This document shows positions 13,124-20,308 of a stretch of 64,000 bases of DNA, one piece after another. The notes below the pieces were generated by a model. It saw only the letters and a list, made by a program, of their open reading frames with translations, did no database searches and was not told the DNA's origin. The translations under genes were made by a program, and so were the position numbers. Source of the stretch: Sinohyriopsis cumingii (lineage: Eukaryota > Mollusca > Bivalvia > Unionida > Unionidae); assembly GCA_028554795.2 (NCBI GenBank), contig CM068839.1, positions 15,965,220 through 16,029,219 on the forward strand. The letters run 5' to 3'. How positions within the stretch are numbered: the stretch's first letter is position 1; the number at the start of each line of letters is the position of its first letter.

Positions 13124-13459
13124 AGTAGTAAATGGGGCCACCCTACGTACAATGGGAATTAGCATTACAGGGACCCCTGGGCCACTCTACGTACAAGGGA
13201 AATTTAACATGGGGAAAAATCGTGGGCCACTCTACGTACAAGGGGAATTGAACATGGTGAAAAATCGTGGGTTACTCTACGTACAAGGGGGAATTTAACA
13301 TGGGGGAATAGAGTTTGGGTTTGTCTAGGGACAAGGGGAATTGAATATGGGATTTTTTTTAAAAAAATTTAAATTTAAATTTAAATTTAAAAAAGGGGTA
13401 GGCAATGGAAAGGCTATCTCTTTTCGAGAAATATGCGTGGCCCTGAAAAGGGCCTTTGG
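13124..13459 (+). repeat. Left terminal inverted repeat
   Basis: 336 bp matching the reverse complement of 30762-31101 with only a few differences. It contains four direct subrepeats of about 45 bp around CTACGTACAA (starting near 13143, 13187, 13232 and 13277), then an alternating AAATTT block (about 13362-13393), and at its inner edge a histone-type hairpin and purine box that face outward. Its inner boundary is where the two arms diverge, just after GGCCTTTGG. Confidence 0.95.
13439..13454 (-). terminator. Histone-type 3' stem-loop, copy 1 (left TIR)
   Basis: On the minus strand the sequence is GGCCCTTTTCAGGGCC: a 6-bp stem with TTTC loop, followed by ACGCA. After 13 nt comes GAAAAGAGATAG (13414-13425), a match to the purine-rich histone downstream element. 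It begins 12 nt after the stop codon of the gene at 13467-14048. Metazoan replication-dependent histone mRNAs are cleaved between just such a pair by the SLBP/U7 machinery. Use of that machinery here is an inference. Confidence 0.75.
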
Positions 13460-13466
13460 CTTTCTT

Positions 13467-14048
13467 CTATTTCCTCCATTTACTCATCCAGCCCCTAATC
13501 TTTCCCCAAATTCCTTTTTTCTTCTTCTTTTCATTTTCCGGTATCCAGTCCGGGTGCCCCATGGCTCGGAACTTCTGTTGGATTTTTATCCAGTTATTGT
13601 TCAGTCTCTCATATTCTTCTTTTTTCTTTCTATTCTCTTGTTCTTTTCTATCTTTTGCCCACCTGTCCTTAATTTTCTGCACTTCTTCCTCTATTATCTT
13701 TTTCATCTTTTCTTCCGCTTTCTTTAGTTGTTCAATGCCCCTTTTCACGAACTTCCACTCTGACCATTTCTCTAGCTCTTCTAAATAGCATCTCACTGCT
13801 TTTACCTTGTCCATAGACTCTTTTATAGTCCCTACTCTTACATACTCTGGTTGAATCAATCCTCTCAATCTCTTAACTTCTTCCTCTATCATCTCCTCTA
13901 TCATCTTCCTCGCTAATTGTAGTTCATTGACATAGTCAAGACTTTTTCTCAACCTCCATTCTCTTTCTATCCTTTCAATAGTATACTCTCCATCCATCAT
14001 CCAAAAGTAAACATTTCTTAAGTCATTAAACAACGCCGACACTTCCAT
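13467..14048 (-). CDS. Charged helical protein of the stem-loop gene set (193 aa)
   Basis: I do not recognise the family. The protein is rich in Glu, Lys, Arg and Trp and is predicted mostly helical or coiled coil (repeated EE/KK heptad-like runs at about residues 30-165). It ends in a very basic tail (KKKKKGIWGKIRGWMSKWRK). The frame is open to 14177, but I chose the ATG at 14048. The upstream part of the frame is the promoter box shared by the sibling genes, and its first codon is not ATG. It is flanked upstream by two copies of the shared 26-bp box and downstream by a histone-type stem-loop 12 nt after the stop. It lies at the very left end of the Polinton, transcribed outward into the TIR. 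A role in regulation or nucleoprotein binding is possible but unsupported. Confidence 0.75.
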   Translation of the reverse strand: MEVSALFNDLRNVYFWMMDGEYTIERIEREWRLRKSLDYVNELQLARKMIEEMIEEEVKRLRGLIQPEYVRVGTIKESMDKVKAVRCYLEELEKWSEWKFVKRGIEQLKKAEEKMKKIIEEEVQKIKDRWAKDRKEQENRKKKEEYERLNNNWIKIQQKFRAMGHPDWIPENEKKKKKGIWGKIRGWMSKWRK

Positions 14049-14108
14049 CTTGTATCTTATTCCGTAGAATGGTTTGAACGACGAATACTGTGGGTGCTTA
14101 TGCGAAAA

Positions 14109-14204
14109 GCGCGGACGTGAAGGAAAACATCCCCCTAAAAACATAAAATTTATCTTACCTAGATCATGACCAAACAACGCGCGGACGTGAAGGAAAACAT
14201 CCCC
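14109..14204 (-). promoter_or_regulatory. Promoter with two copies of the shared 26-bp box
   Basis: Two copies (14109-14134 and 14179-14204) of a box containing GATGTTTTCCTTCACGTCCG then CGC lie upstream of the 14048 start. No perfect TATA box follows; GCATAAG near 14099 may substitute. The same box occurs upstream of the two neighbouring stem-loop genes at 15010-15035 and 15874-15899, so it is probably a common control element. Confidence 0.6.
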
Positions 14205-14212
14205 TACTTTCT

Positions 14213-14508
14213 CATTTCATATAATAAATCCAAAACTATACTCTTCACATACGCTAATAAACAATAAACAAACCCATAATCTACTATTTACACAAACTTA
14301 CGTGAGCAGTTACAAACACAAACACAAACACACAAAATAAACAATAAAGAAACCCATAATCTACTATTTACACCAACCTACGTTAACAGTTACAAACACA
14401 AACACAAACACACAAACACATACACTCTCACTATTAATAAAGAGTTAGTGTTTATATTCACACTACTCTACATACACACATTGGCAAATCGATCGTTATT
14501 TCTTTTCT
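14213..14508. repeat. Intergenic block duplicated at 15165-15390
   Basis: This region contains two tandem copies of an AATCTACTATTTACAC..AACAGTTACAAACACAAACAC block and then GAGTTAGTGTTTATATTCAC..CACATTGGCAAATCGAT. The second half reappears at about 15215-15390 upstream of the next hairpin. The duplication of the spacer together with hairpin and promoter boxes shows that these small genes spread as whole units. Confidence 0.75.
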
Positions 14509-14520
14509 AGAGTATTGGGT

Positions 14521-14536
14521 AGCCCTGAAAAGGGCT
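14521..14536 (-). terminator. Histone-type 3' stem-loop, copy 2
   Basis: The minus strand reads AGCCCTTTTCAGGGCT followed by ACCCA. Twelve nt later comes AGAAAAGAAATAAC (14495-14508). It lies 28 nt after the stop of the 14565-14945 gene. The outer base pair differs from copy 1 on both sides of the stem, a compensatory change that keeps pairing. Confidence 0.75.
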
Positions 14537-14564
14537 GTTTTTTTGGAACTTCATGGACACCTGG

Positions 14565-14945
14565 TTAATGGTGGCACCTTCCAGGCCTGGCGCCGCATAC
14601 ACATCTTGTCCCCCAGATACTTTTTACCTTTTTGGGGGAGAGAGCAGAGGCAGGATATGTGGCTTCAGAATCCCAATTTTCGGTTTCTGGGATTCTGAAA
14701 TTTTTTCTTCTCTCCTTTTCCTCCTCCTCCTCTTCTTTGTTTCTTCTCTCCTCCTTTTTGTATCTTCTTTCTTCTTCTTCTTCTTCTTTATATCTTCTCT
14801 CCTCCTCTTCATTGTTTCTTCTTTCCTCCTCCTCTCTTATCCTTCCCTCCTCCACAATGGCTTCCGCGGCCAGTTCATTTAATATGCGCCTGGCATATTC
14901 CAGATGCACATGAAGTTCCAACAGTTTCGTCAGTCTCGTGTTCAT
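14565..14945 (-). CDS. Glu/Arg-rich coiled-coil protein of the stem-loop gene set (126 aa)
   Basis: Unknown family. The N-terminal 30 residues (MNTRLTKLLELHVHLEYARR onward) form a leucine-rich helix similar in pattern to the start of the 15448-15807 protein (LAKLKEAYVNLHRVRHSL). Residues about 34-82 are almost only E, R, K, N and Y, encoded by an imperfect GAGGAG/GAAGAA repeat. The C-terminal part has Cys pairs (TRCVCGARPGRCHH). The ATG at 14945 lies about 50 nt after a TATA box (CTATAAATTG), supporting that start. A stem-loop follows 28 nt after the stop. The acidic-basic tract is of low complexity, so homology searches will be hard. Confidence 0.7.
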   Translation of the reverse strand: MNTRLTKLLELHVHLEYARRILNELAAEAIVEEGRIREEEERRNNEEEERRYKEEEEEERRYKKEERRNKEEEEEEKERRKNFRIPETENWDSEATYPASALSPKKVKSIWGTRCVCGARPGRCHH

Positions 14946-14995
14946 TTTTGGTGTTGATCAATCAACAAGGGTAGTTGGACTGCCGAACGAGTTTC

Positions 14996-15035
14996 AATTT
15001 ATAGTGAAAGCGCGGACGTGAAGGAAAACATCCCC
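14996..15035 (-). promoter_or_regulatory. TATA box and shared 26-bp box
   Basis: On the minus strand the shared box (15010-15035) is followed within a few bases by CTATAAATTG (TATA at 14996-15003). A degenerate second box start (GTCCGCGCG) lies at about 15083-15092, as in the promoter at 14179-14204. A near-identical 40-bp spacer (TTGGTCATGAT..TTTTATGTTTTTAG) links the boxes in both promoters. Confidence 0.7.
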
Positions 15036-15164
15036 CTAAAAACATAAAATTGATCTTACGTACATCATGACCAAAAACAACAACGCGCGGACCTAAAAGA
15101 AACACTCACTCACTTTTTATGCTACCCATCACTATTTTAAATTTTTTTATAAATCACTTCAATA

Positions 15165-15390
15165 GACTATCCACATACGCAAAGCAATCCAATCTAACCC
15201 CAAATATACACCTCAAACACCAAAAAACATTATTTTAATCTACTATTCACACCAACTTACGTTAGCACTTACAAACACAAACACACAAACACACAAACAC
15301 ATACCCTCACATTTTTAAAGAAAGAGTTAGTGTTTATATTCACACTACTCTACCTACACACATTGGCAAATCGATTGTTATTTCTTTTCT
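15165..15390. repeat. Intergenic block, second copy
   Basis: Shares AATCTACTATTCACACCAAC, TTACAAACACAAACAC and GAGTTAGTGTTTATATTCAC stretches with 14213-14508, ending at the downstream element of the third hairpin. No open frame of interest. Confidence 0.7.
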
Positions 15391-15402
15391 GGTATATTGG
15401 GT

Positions 15403-15418
15403 AGCCCTGAAAAGGGCT
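15403..15418 (-). terminator. Histone-type 3' stem-loop, copy 3
   Basis: The minus strand reads AGCCCTTTTCAGGGCT then ACCCA, and 12 nt later AGAAAAGAAATAAC (15377-15390). It starts 29 nt after the stop of the 15448-15807 gene. It is almost identical to copy 2, including flanks, so the two were duplicated as a unit. Confidence 0.75.
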
Positions 15419-15447
15419 GTTTTTTTGTTTGCTATGGCAATCTTTTT

Positions 15448-15807
15448 TTAGTTTCTAAGAATGCGATGTCCTCTGAGGATAGACTTTCTGGCGATAGGTC
15501 TGCTTCTTCGGAAAGAGAAGAAGAACTCTTTGGTGTCGATACGACAATCGACAAAGCCTCTGTCAGCTTCAGGTTGCTGCTGCTGCTGTTGTTGTTGCTG
15601 CTGTTGCTGCTGTCTCTGAAGTCTGTACTTCTCTGTCCATTCTTCTTTTTCCCTGTTCATTTCTTCTCTAAAGAGCTCTTCTATCAAGTCTTCAGTGATT
15701 TTTAACATTCTCACATTCTCTATTTCTTCTGGCTTCGGTATCAGACTGTGTCTGACCCTATGCAAATTCACGTAGGCTTCTTTGAGCTTAGCTAGTTTGG
15801 AGCACAT
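15448..15807 (-). CDS. PolyQ-containing protein of the stem-loop gene set (119 aa)
   Basis: Unknown family. It has an N-terminal amphipathic helix (KLAKLKEAYVNLHRVRHSL), an acidic helix (IEELFREEMNREKEEW), a run of about 13 Gln near residues 66-78 encoded by CAG/CAA, and a basic C-terminus (RRSRPIARKSILRGHR). I chose the ATG at 15807; the open frame extends to 15936 but the extra part is the shared promoter box. A stem-loop lies 29 nt downstream. N-terminal similarity to the 14565-14945 protein suggests the two genes are diverged duplicates. Confidence 0.7.
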   Translation of the reverse strand: MCSKLAKLKEAYVNLHRVRHSLIPKPEEIENVRMLKITEDLIEELFREEMNREKEEWTEKYRLQRQQQQQQQQQQQQQPEADRGFVDCRIDTKEFFFSFRRSRPIARKSILRGHRILRN

Positions 15808-15873
15808 CTTCTTAGGAGGATGAGTCGACAATGGATGGTTAGACTGGAAACAACCCCGGTTCTTAAAGTCAAA

Positions 15874-15899
15874 GCGCGGACGTGAAGGAAAACATCCCC
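15874..15899 (-). promoter_or_regulatory. Shared 26-bp box, third gene
   Basis: A single copy of the same box as at 14109, 14179 and 15010, followed by TTTGACTTTAAGAACC in the position where the second gene has its TATA box. The transcribed start would lie just upstream of the ATG at 15807. Confidence 0.55.
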
Positions 15900-16027
15900 A
15901 CACGGTTTTCGAGCCGCAACGTTCAGTGAGTGTCATGAGAGGGATAGTAAGAAATGAAAGAGCATCAATCCAACATTCTTATAGCTAAACAAACCACAAA
16001 GGCATTTTTTTTCAAAACACAACATTT

Positions 16028-16033
16028 TTTATT
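16028..16033 (-). terminator. AATAAA poly(A) signal of the capsid/protease unit
   Basis: The minus strand carries GAATAAAAAATG 111 nt after the protease stop codon. It is the first canonical signal after the run of four close minus-strand genes starting at 18968. The region 15940-16144 holds no gene and is A/T-rich. The contrast with the hairpin-ended genes just downstream is notable. Confidence 0.65.
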
Positions 16034-16144
16034 CAAAAATCACTTAACACTAAACAACAACTCTAACATTTTTAACAATAATCCAACAATATAACATCAA
16101 ACAATTTTTTTGAAATCACCAACATTTTTTTCTCAATTGACAAT

Positions 16145-16705
16145 CTACTTTAAACAGGGCTGACAACGTTGTGAATGAAATTGTGATTTCCACTGTTGGA
16201 AGTCATTAGGCCATTGATGGACACTACGTTTCCTAGCTTGAGACAAAAGATAAGCATAATGGTCACAAAACCATCGATCTACTTTCACATCGTTTCTAGA
16301 AGAATGACGAGGATCAAAATGAGTCACTAAATGTTCTAAAGAATAGTCCAGGCTGCGATGATGCAGAAAATACACACAGTACTGTCCACACACCAAGGAA
16401 TATGTGCCTTGTAATTTCACGTTATTGAATCGGGTGGTCTGAGCATTTCTTCTCATAAAGTCGATGATATCGTCTTCCAAAGGGGGCAATCCGTACGAAT
16501 CGAAATATTCCACATATCCTTCTTGAGGAAAGTAGACGGCTACCCAGTGGGTTCCTGGGAGATGACTGTCGTCCGTGTTGATCACGTAAGCTTGATGGTC
16601 TTTAGGTTTGCGATGAGGGAGTTCATCTTTAGCACAGACGACAGGATTCCAAGAAGCCGTATACGAACTGTGGTTCAAAAGGTAATAAAGTTCCCAGGTA
16701 TCCAT
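16145..16705 (-). CDS. Adenain-like cysteine protease (186 aa)
   Basis: This is the Polinton maturation protease of the adenovirus protease/Ulp1-like (C5/C48) fold, which cleaves virion precursor proteins. The catalytic residues are all visible: His53 in THWVAVYF, Asp69 in EYFDSYG, and Gln108 and Cys110 in VCGQYCVYFL. The length is close to that of adenain. The ATG at 16705 lies 27 nt after the stop of the upstream gene. It is the last gene of the minus-strand capsid run and precedes an AATAAA signal. The frame is intact. Confidence 0.95.
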   Translation of the reverse strand: MDTWELYYLLNHSSYTASWNPVVCAKDELPHRKPKDHQAYVINTDDSHLPGTHWVAVYFPQEGYVEYFDSYGLPPLEDDIIDFMRRNAQTTRFNNVKLQGTYSLVCGQYCVYFLHHRSLDYSLEHLVTHFDPRHSSRNDVKVDRWFCDHYAYLLSQARKRSVHQWPNDFQQWKSQFHSQRCQPCLK

Positions 16706-16732
16706 TGATTTGTGTGTGTGTTTTCTTCTTCT

Positions 16733-17218
16733 TCACAGGTAATAATAAGTCGTCAATTCGATCCTGACTTTTTGCTTGAAAATGTCTGACGAATAAACGG
16801 TTATTCGTTCTGTTTCCTCACTCTGATTCAGGAGAGCTTCGATACGATGGATCTCTTGAGTGGTTAATGGTGGACAAGAATGTTCACGCAAGTCTTTATA
16901 CCACTGGTGCAACACGTCTTTGTCCGAGATGAGACTCCAAGCTTCGTCCAGATACTCGTTCAATTTTTCTTCTTGACTTAACATCAGGCATTTATCGTGT
17001 TGAATTTGACTGGGATGATCGTTTTGACATCCATAGCAATTTTTCTTGATCAATTCCGTCATTTTTTCGACCAAGTGTTTGGCAAAACAGGAGACTAAAT
17101 GGGCTTCTTGTTCTGGCCATCTCGACTTCATCATGATCACTTCTTCTTTTTCCACGGTCTCCTCACATTTCATGTCCAAAGTTTCTCCACTAGGTAAAGA
17201 GGGACAACAGTCTTCCAT
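16733..17218 (-). CDS. Conserved Polinton protein with Cys/His cluster (161 aa)
   Basis: Function unknown. A central Cys/His cluster, CYGCQNDHPSQIQHDKCL (residues 61-78), probably binds a metal ion. I recall this kind of cluster in uncharacterised Polinton proteins encoded next to the capsid gene, but cannot verify that here. The rest is helical and acidic. The ATG at 17218 lies 5 nt after the capsid stop codon, and the stop is 27 nt before the protease ATG, so all belong to one compact unit. Confidence 0.8.
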   Translation of the reverse strand: MEDCCPSLPSGETLDMKCEETVEKEEVIMMKSRWPEQEAHLVSCFAKHLVEKMTELIKKNCYGCQNDHPSQIQHDKCLMLSQEEKLNEYLDEAWSLISDKDVLHQWYKDLREHSCPPLTTQEIHRIEALLNQSEETERITVYSSDIFKQKVRIELTTYYYL

Positions 17219-17223
17219 GATTT

Positions 17224-18537
17224 CTAGTAATCTAGGATGACTTCTCTCAAACTGTTGATTTCTATGGTATTATCGAATTCTGCATACAGTATGACGTTCA
17301 CCGTTTCATCAGGGTCTCGGTCTTTAAACTGAATTTCCACACGAATCTGGCCGGATTTTATAGGGTGGAAATGTCCCTCGTCGCTGCCTTGGTCTGGAGT
17401 GAAATCAAAAGCCCACAAAGCGTAGCCTCCTGCATAATCCTCGTACGTAATACCGTGACTGGTATTGGTTCCTAACTGTCCGGTGGCTTCGTACAAGGAC
17501 AAGTACGATCTCAAGTAATTCTTCTTGGTAAAGTCAGGTTCGAAAGGTCGGGTACACAAGGTTTTGCCATCGCGACTGACTTCGATTTTGGACACGCCAA
17601 AGTGTTGAAAGTAGAAAGGATTTTTTTCGGCAGCTCCGTTGAAGGTTGTATTCTCGACGATACCAACGATCAAACGTTTGGGTAACTGTCCTTGGAACAG
17701 ATGATCTTCGCTCATGGATCGCTGTCCCTTGGGAATGGTGAAGGTTTTCACTTCCACGCGTCGTATGGGATCCTTGGCGGTCGTTCTGCTCAACGTCTGA
17801 TTGATGTCGTTTCCCACTTTAGGTAACACTTCCACACGGCGTACGTAGAGTCTGGCTTCTAGGATTTTGGTTTTGTAACCGCCACTATCAGCCATCAAAT
17901 GGAAAGCGGCACTGCTACGATTCAGTCTCAGACGGACATCCACCCCGTTCAGCAAATACTTTTCTTGCAGCCACATGTCCAAATGCAAACGATCCATCAG
18001 TTCTAAACTTGTGTTGACTCCCGTGATTCTCTTTCTTCGTTCTACAAATCCGTCATTGTTGTCTTTCTTTTCATCAGTTTCCAAATTTTCAAACTTGGTA
18101 GGTTCGTCAGCTTCCCATAGCACACAGGCATTGAGATGAGTGTTCTTGGCATCTATTCCGTACGTCAAGAGATTTTCCAGGTAGGCACGATAAGGGTAAG
18201 TATCCATGCTGCTACTGACCAGTTTGTTATTCAAGTACAAGTCCACTCCACTGAACAAGGAATGCATGAAATTGTTGACGGGAGCTACTGCTTCATCGTC
18301 TATAGGACCTCCAGTCTTATCTAGAATTTTGACTTTCAGGTACAAGTAACTGCTATTCAGATCGATGTAATCTTCGGGCTGTCCTTTGATTTCAAACTCG
18401 ATGGGAGCGGAATCAGCCAATGAGGAGACGGGATGAAATTCCACCCATTGGGATTCTTGCATGGTCATCATGGTGGGGGGCATGGCAAACAGATCCAGTT
18501 CCGTCTTGGAACAAGCGCAAGACTCTCGGTGCATCAT
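17224..18537 (-). CDS. Major capsid protein, double jelly-roll (437 aa)
   Basis: This matches the Polinton hexon-like major capsid protein, a double jelly-roll related to the adenovirus hexon. Recognisable stretches include WVEFHPVSSLADSAPIEFEI near residue 30, YLYLKVKILD and NFMHSLFSGVDLYLNNKLV, and C-terminal NVILYAEFDNTIEINSLREV. Homologues in animal genomes are often labelled F54H12.2-like. The frame is open to 18555, but the first codon there is not ATG; the first ATG is at 18537. It follows the small basic virion protein by 14 nt. The frame is intact, so capsid protein could still be made. Confidence 0.93.
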   Translation of the reverse strand: MMHRESCACSKTELDLFAMPPTMMTMQESQWVEFHPVSSLADSAPIEFEIKGQPEDYIDLNSSYLYLKVKILDKTGGPIDDEAVAPVNNFMHSLFSGVDLYLNNKLVSSSMDTYPYRAYLENLLTYGIDAKNTHLNACVLWEADEPTKFENLETDEKKDNNDGFVERRKRITGVNTSLELMDRLHLDMWLQEKYLLNGVDVRLRLNRSSAAFHLMADSGGYKTKILEARLYVRRVEVLPKVGNDINQTLSRTTAKDPIRRVEVKTFTIPKGQRSMSEDHLFQGQLPKRLIVGIVENTTFNGAAEKNPFYFQHFGVSKIEVSRDGKTLCTRPFEPDFTKKNYLRSYLSLYEATGQLGTNTSHGITYEDYAGGYALWAFDFTPDQGSDEGHFHPIKSGQIRVEIQFKDRDPDETVNVILYAEFDNTIEINSLREVILDY

Positions 18538-18551
18538 TTTTTTGTTCTTTC

Positions 18552-18968
18552 TCAATAATCGAAAACGTCTAAGTCTCGAACGGTTCTTCTTTTCTTGGCC
18601 TTTCTCGCTTGAAGTCTGGTGAAAGGGTGTTTTCTGCGTCGTCTCTTTCTGCCTTGTCCTTGCTGAATGCCTGACTTGGTAGCGTGCAGGGCATTTATAG
18701 GTGTGTCTTGTCGGCCCAAAATGTCTTTGCCCGTTTGTAGCAAGACATTTTTGCCAGCCCTCATGAAGGCTTCTTTAGGGTTTTGTTTGTCGATGATGAC
18801 ATTTTGGAGAAATTCTTTGCCTTGCGTCAGTGCCGCATCTTTCAAGGCGTGCAATCCGCGTGTCACCATCGGTTTCAACACCGGGGCCACCGAACGAAAG
18901 GCCGATTTTAACATATCTCCTAAACCGTGTCCTCGCTGTCGAGCAACCCCTCGGTACACTGGATACAT
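18552..18968 (-). CDS. Small basic virion protein, pVI/pX-like (138 aa)
   Basis: A Gly-rich basic N-terminus (GVARQRGHGLGDMLKSAFRS) leads into a hydrophobic helical stretch and a strongly basic tail (GRKRRRRKHPFTRLQARKAK). This layout is typical of the small protein encoded just before the major capsid gene in Polintons, thought to be a minor capsid, membrane-active or DNA-binding component. The family assignment rests on position and composition. The ATG at 18968 is preceded by a CTATAAAAGG box at 19061-19070, making it the probable first gene of the capsid transcript. Confidence 0.8.
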   Translation of the reverse strand: MYPVYRGVARQRGHGLGDMLKSAFRSVAPVLKPMVTRGLHALKDAALTQGKEFLQNVIIDKQNPKEAFMRAGKNVLLQTGKDILGRQDTPINALHATKSGIQQGQGRKRRRRKHPFTRLQARKAKKRRTVRDLDVFDY

Positions 18969-18975
18969 GACTTAC

Positions 18976-19890
18976 TTACGAGTCGTGAGAGAACCGTTTT
19001 CGAAAATGGAGTTTCACCGTGACTTTTCCTTTGGTGAATGGAATATTTTGTCCCAGATCTCCTTTTATAGCAATGTTGACCGTGTCCAAATACGACTTGC
19101 TGACAGGCAAATAGTGAGGATGGACAAATTCGCGGTGAACGTGGTAAGTGTTTCCACCTTCCTGGTCACTGGTCGTGGTACTATCCACTTTGAAAGGAAT
19201 GACACGCAGTAACGGTACGGAGGTGTGTCCCACCACGTTGTACTCCACCACATCGGAGTACACAAACATCAAATTCAGTCCTTGGTTCAGTTCTACAGGG
19301 ATTCGAAAAAACTTGTAAAATTCCATATTGCTGTTGATCTTTGGTTTAAAATTTGGAGCCATTTTTGTGTCTCCACCTAAAATATCAAACAAGTCACAAT
19401 TAAAACTGATGGACATCGTTTGGGTATCCGGAAATTTCATCAGTAAGCGACGATCCACTTTATGGTACTCCAGGGTGACACTTTTTTTGATTCTGTTCAG
19501 GGCTTTGCCAAAGGCTAACTCGAACCTGGAAGCAATGGTGTCCACCAAATGTTGGCCACTAAAATAAAACCCTGCCGGAATTTTCAAGGTGTAGATATTG
19601 AAGGGTGAATTGTTGGATGGTTTTGTGTCCCCTGAAAACCCGATGTCATTCATGGCTTCTTGTAATTGTTGGTTCAGGATTTCGACCTCAAAAGTGTTTT
19701 GTTTTTCGGTGATGTTTTGGATTTGTGTAGGGTGAATCATTTCTACCAAAGCCACTTCCCAATTGGCTTCGTGATCTAAGGGGATGGCCTGAGGTAATTT
19801 GGCCGTGTAACAGCACAACGTGTTGTGGGGAAACACCTCAATGGAACTGTCACTGGGTAAGGTTAAGTAAAATTGGTTTTGGTGACTCAT
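18976..19890 (-). CDS. Minor capsid (penton-like) protein (304 aa)
   Basis: Begins MSHQNQFYLTLPSDSSIEVF and contains NTLCCYTAKLPQAIPLD and ANWEVALVEMIHP, features I associate with the Polinton minor capsid protein, a single jelly-roll penton homologue. It continues with beta-rich sequence to LHFRKRFSHDS. Its ATG overlaps the stop of the upstream membrane protein gene (ATGA), and its stop is 7 nt before the next start. It would occupy the fivefold vertices with the major capsid protein. The frame is intact. Confidence 0.88.
   Translation of the reverse strand: MSHQNQFYLTLPSDSSIEVFPHNTLCCYTAKLPQAIPLDHEANWEVALVEMIHPTQIQNITEKQNTFEVEILNQQLQEAMNDIGFSGDTKPSNNSPFNIYTLKIPAGFYFSGQHLVDTIASRFELAFGKALNRIKKSVTLEYHKVDRRLLMKFPDTQTMSISFNCDLFDILGGDTKMAPNFKPKINSNMEFYKFFRIPVELNQGLNLMFVYSDVVEYNVVGHTSVPLLRVIPFKVDSTTTSDQEGGNTYHVHREFVHPHYLPVSKSYLDTVNIAIKGDLGQNIPFTKGKVTVKLHFRKRFSHDS
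19061..19070 (-). promoter_or_regulatory. TATA box (CTATAAAAGG) for the capsid run
   Basis: A perfect TATAAAAGG on the minus strand inside the 3' end of the penton-like gene, 92 nt upstream of the ATG at 18968. It could drive the small basic protein, major capsid, Cys/His and protease genes as one unit ending at the AATAAA at 16028. Confidence 0.6.
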
Positions 19891-20303
19891 AATTCCAGAG
19901 TTCTGTGGCTGTCCGAGGGGTTACTGGACGTCAGAGGCGTGTCTCCGTCTAAAATGGGGTTCTGATTGTGGTTGAAGTGGTGACTGGCACTGGCACTGGA
20001 CACAAGGTTCCCGGGGTTCCAGTTCGAGGAGAATTTCAGGGAGGGATTAGGAAGCAGGTAACCGATGCAACTGCTCAATAAAATGGTCCACAATTGTTTG
20101 TCTCCTTGTTGCAAACTCAAATTGGCAATGGCTGCCCCGATGACACAATACACCACGAAGATTTGGCAGAAAAAGACGATTTGCGTTTTAGGCACACGTT
20201 CTCCACACCACACCCACAAGGGTTGTTTTTGTAAATCTTGCACAGAAGAACTAGGTGAAGAAGGAGTGGTCGACGTAGCTGCGTCTGGTGTGTGAAAGGG
20301 CAT
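19887..20303 (-). CDS. Two-TM membrane protein conserved in Polintons (138 aa)
   Basis: A Ser/Thr/Pro-rich N-terminus is followed by LWVWCGERVPKTQIVFFCQI and a hydrophobic helix (about residues 41-64), then LWTILLSSCIGYLLPNPSLK as a second membrane segment, and a hydrophilic tail. I recall this arrangement in the uncharacterised membrane protein of many Polintons and adintoviruses; its role is unknown. The first ATG in frame is 20303, 5 nt after the integrase stop. Its stop codon overlaps the penton start by four bases. Confidence 0.8.
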   Translation of the reverse strand: MPFHTPDAATSTTPSSPSSSVQDLQKQPLWVWCGERVPKTQIVFFCQIFVVYCVIGAAIANLSLQQGDKQLWTILLSSCIGYLLPNPSLKFSSNWNPGNLVSSASASHHFNHNQNPILDGDTPLTSSNPSDSHRTLEL

Positions 20304-20308
20304 GATGG

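Noticed and set aside
13341..13788. Phe/Leu/Ser-rich plus-strand frames at the left end
   Set aside because: They are the complement of the Glu/Lys-rich gene at 13467-14048 and run through the TIR.
14521..14543. On the plus strand, hairpin plus T-run looks like a bacterial intrinsic terminator
   Set aside because: No plus-strand gene precedes it, the context is eukaryotic, and on the minus strand it follows a gene and has the histone loop, ACCCA and purine box.
14553..14913. Leu/Ser-rich plus-strand frames resembling membrane proteins
   Set aside because: They are the complement of the GAG/GAA-rich tract of the 14565-14945 gene, which has a TATA box and a 3' hairpin.
18667..19212. 181-codon plus-strand frame opposite the capsid-region genes
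   Set aside because: It is a shadow of the minus-strand small virion and penton-like genes; it has no TATA box, known domain or sensible composition.
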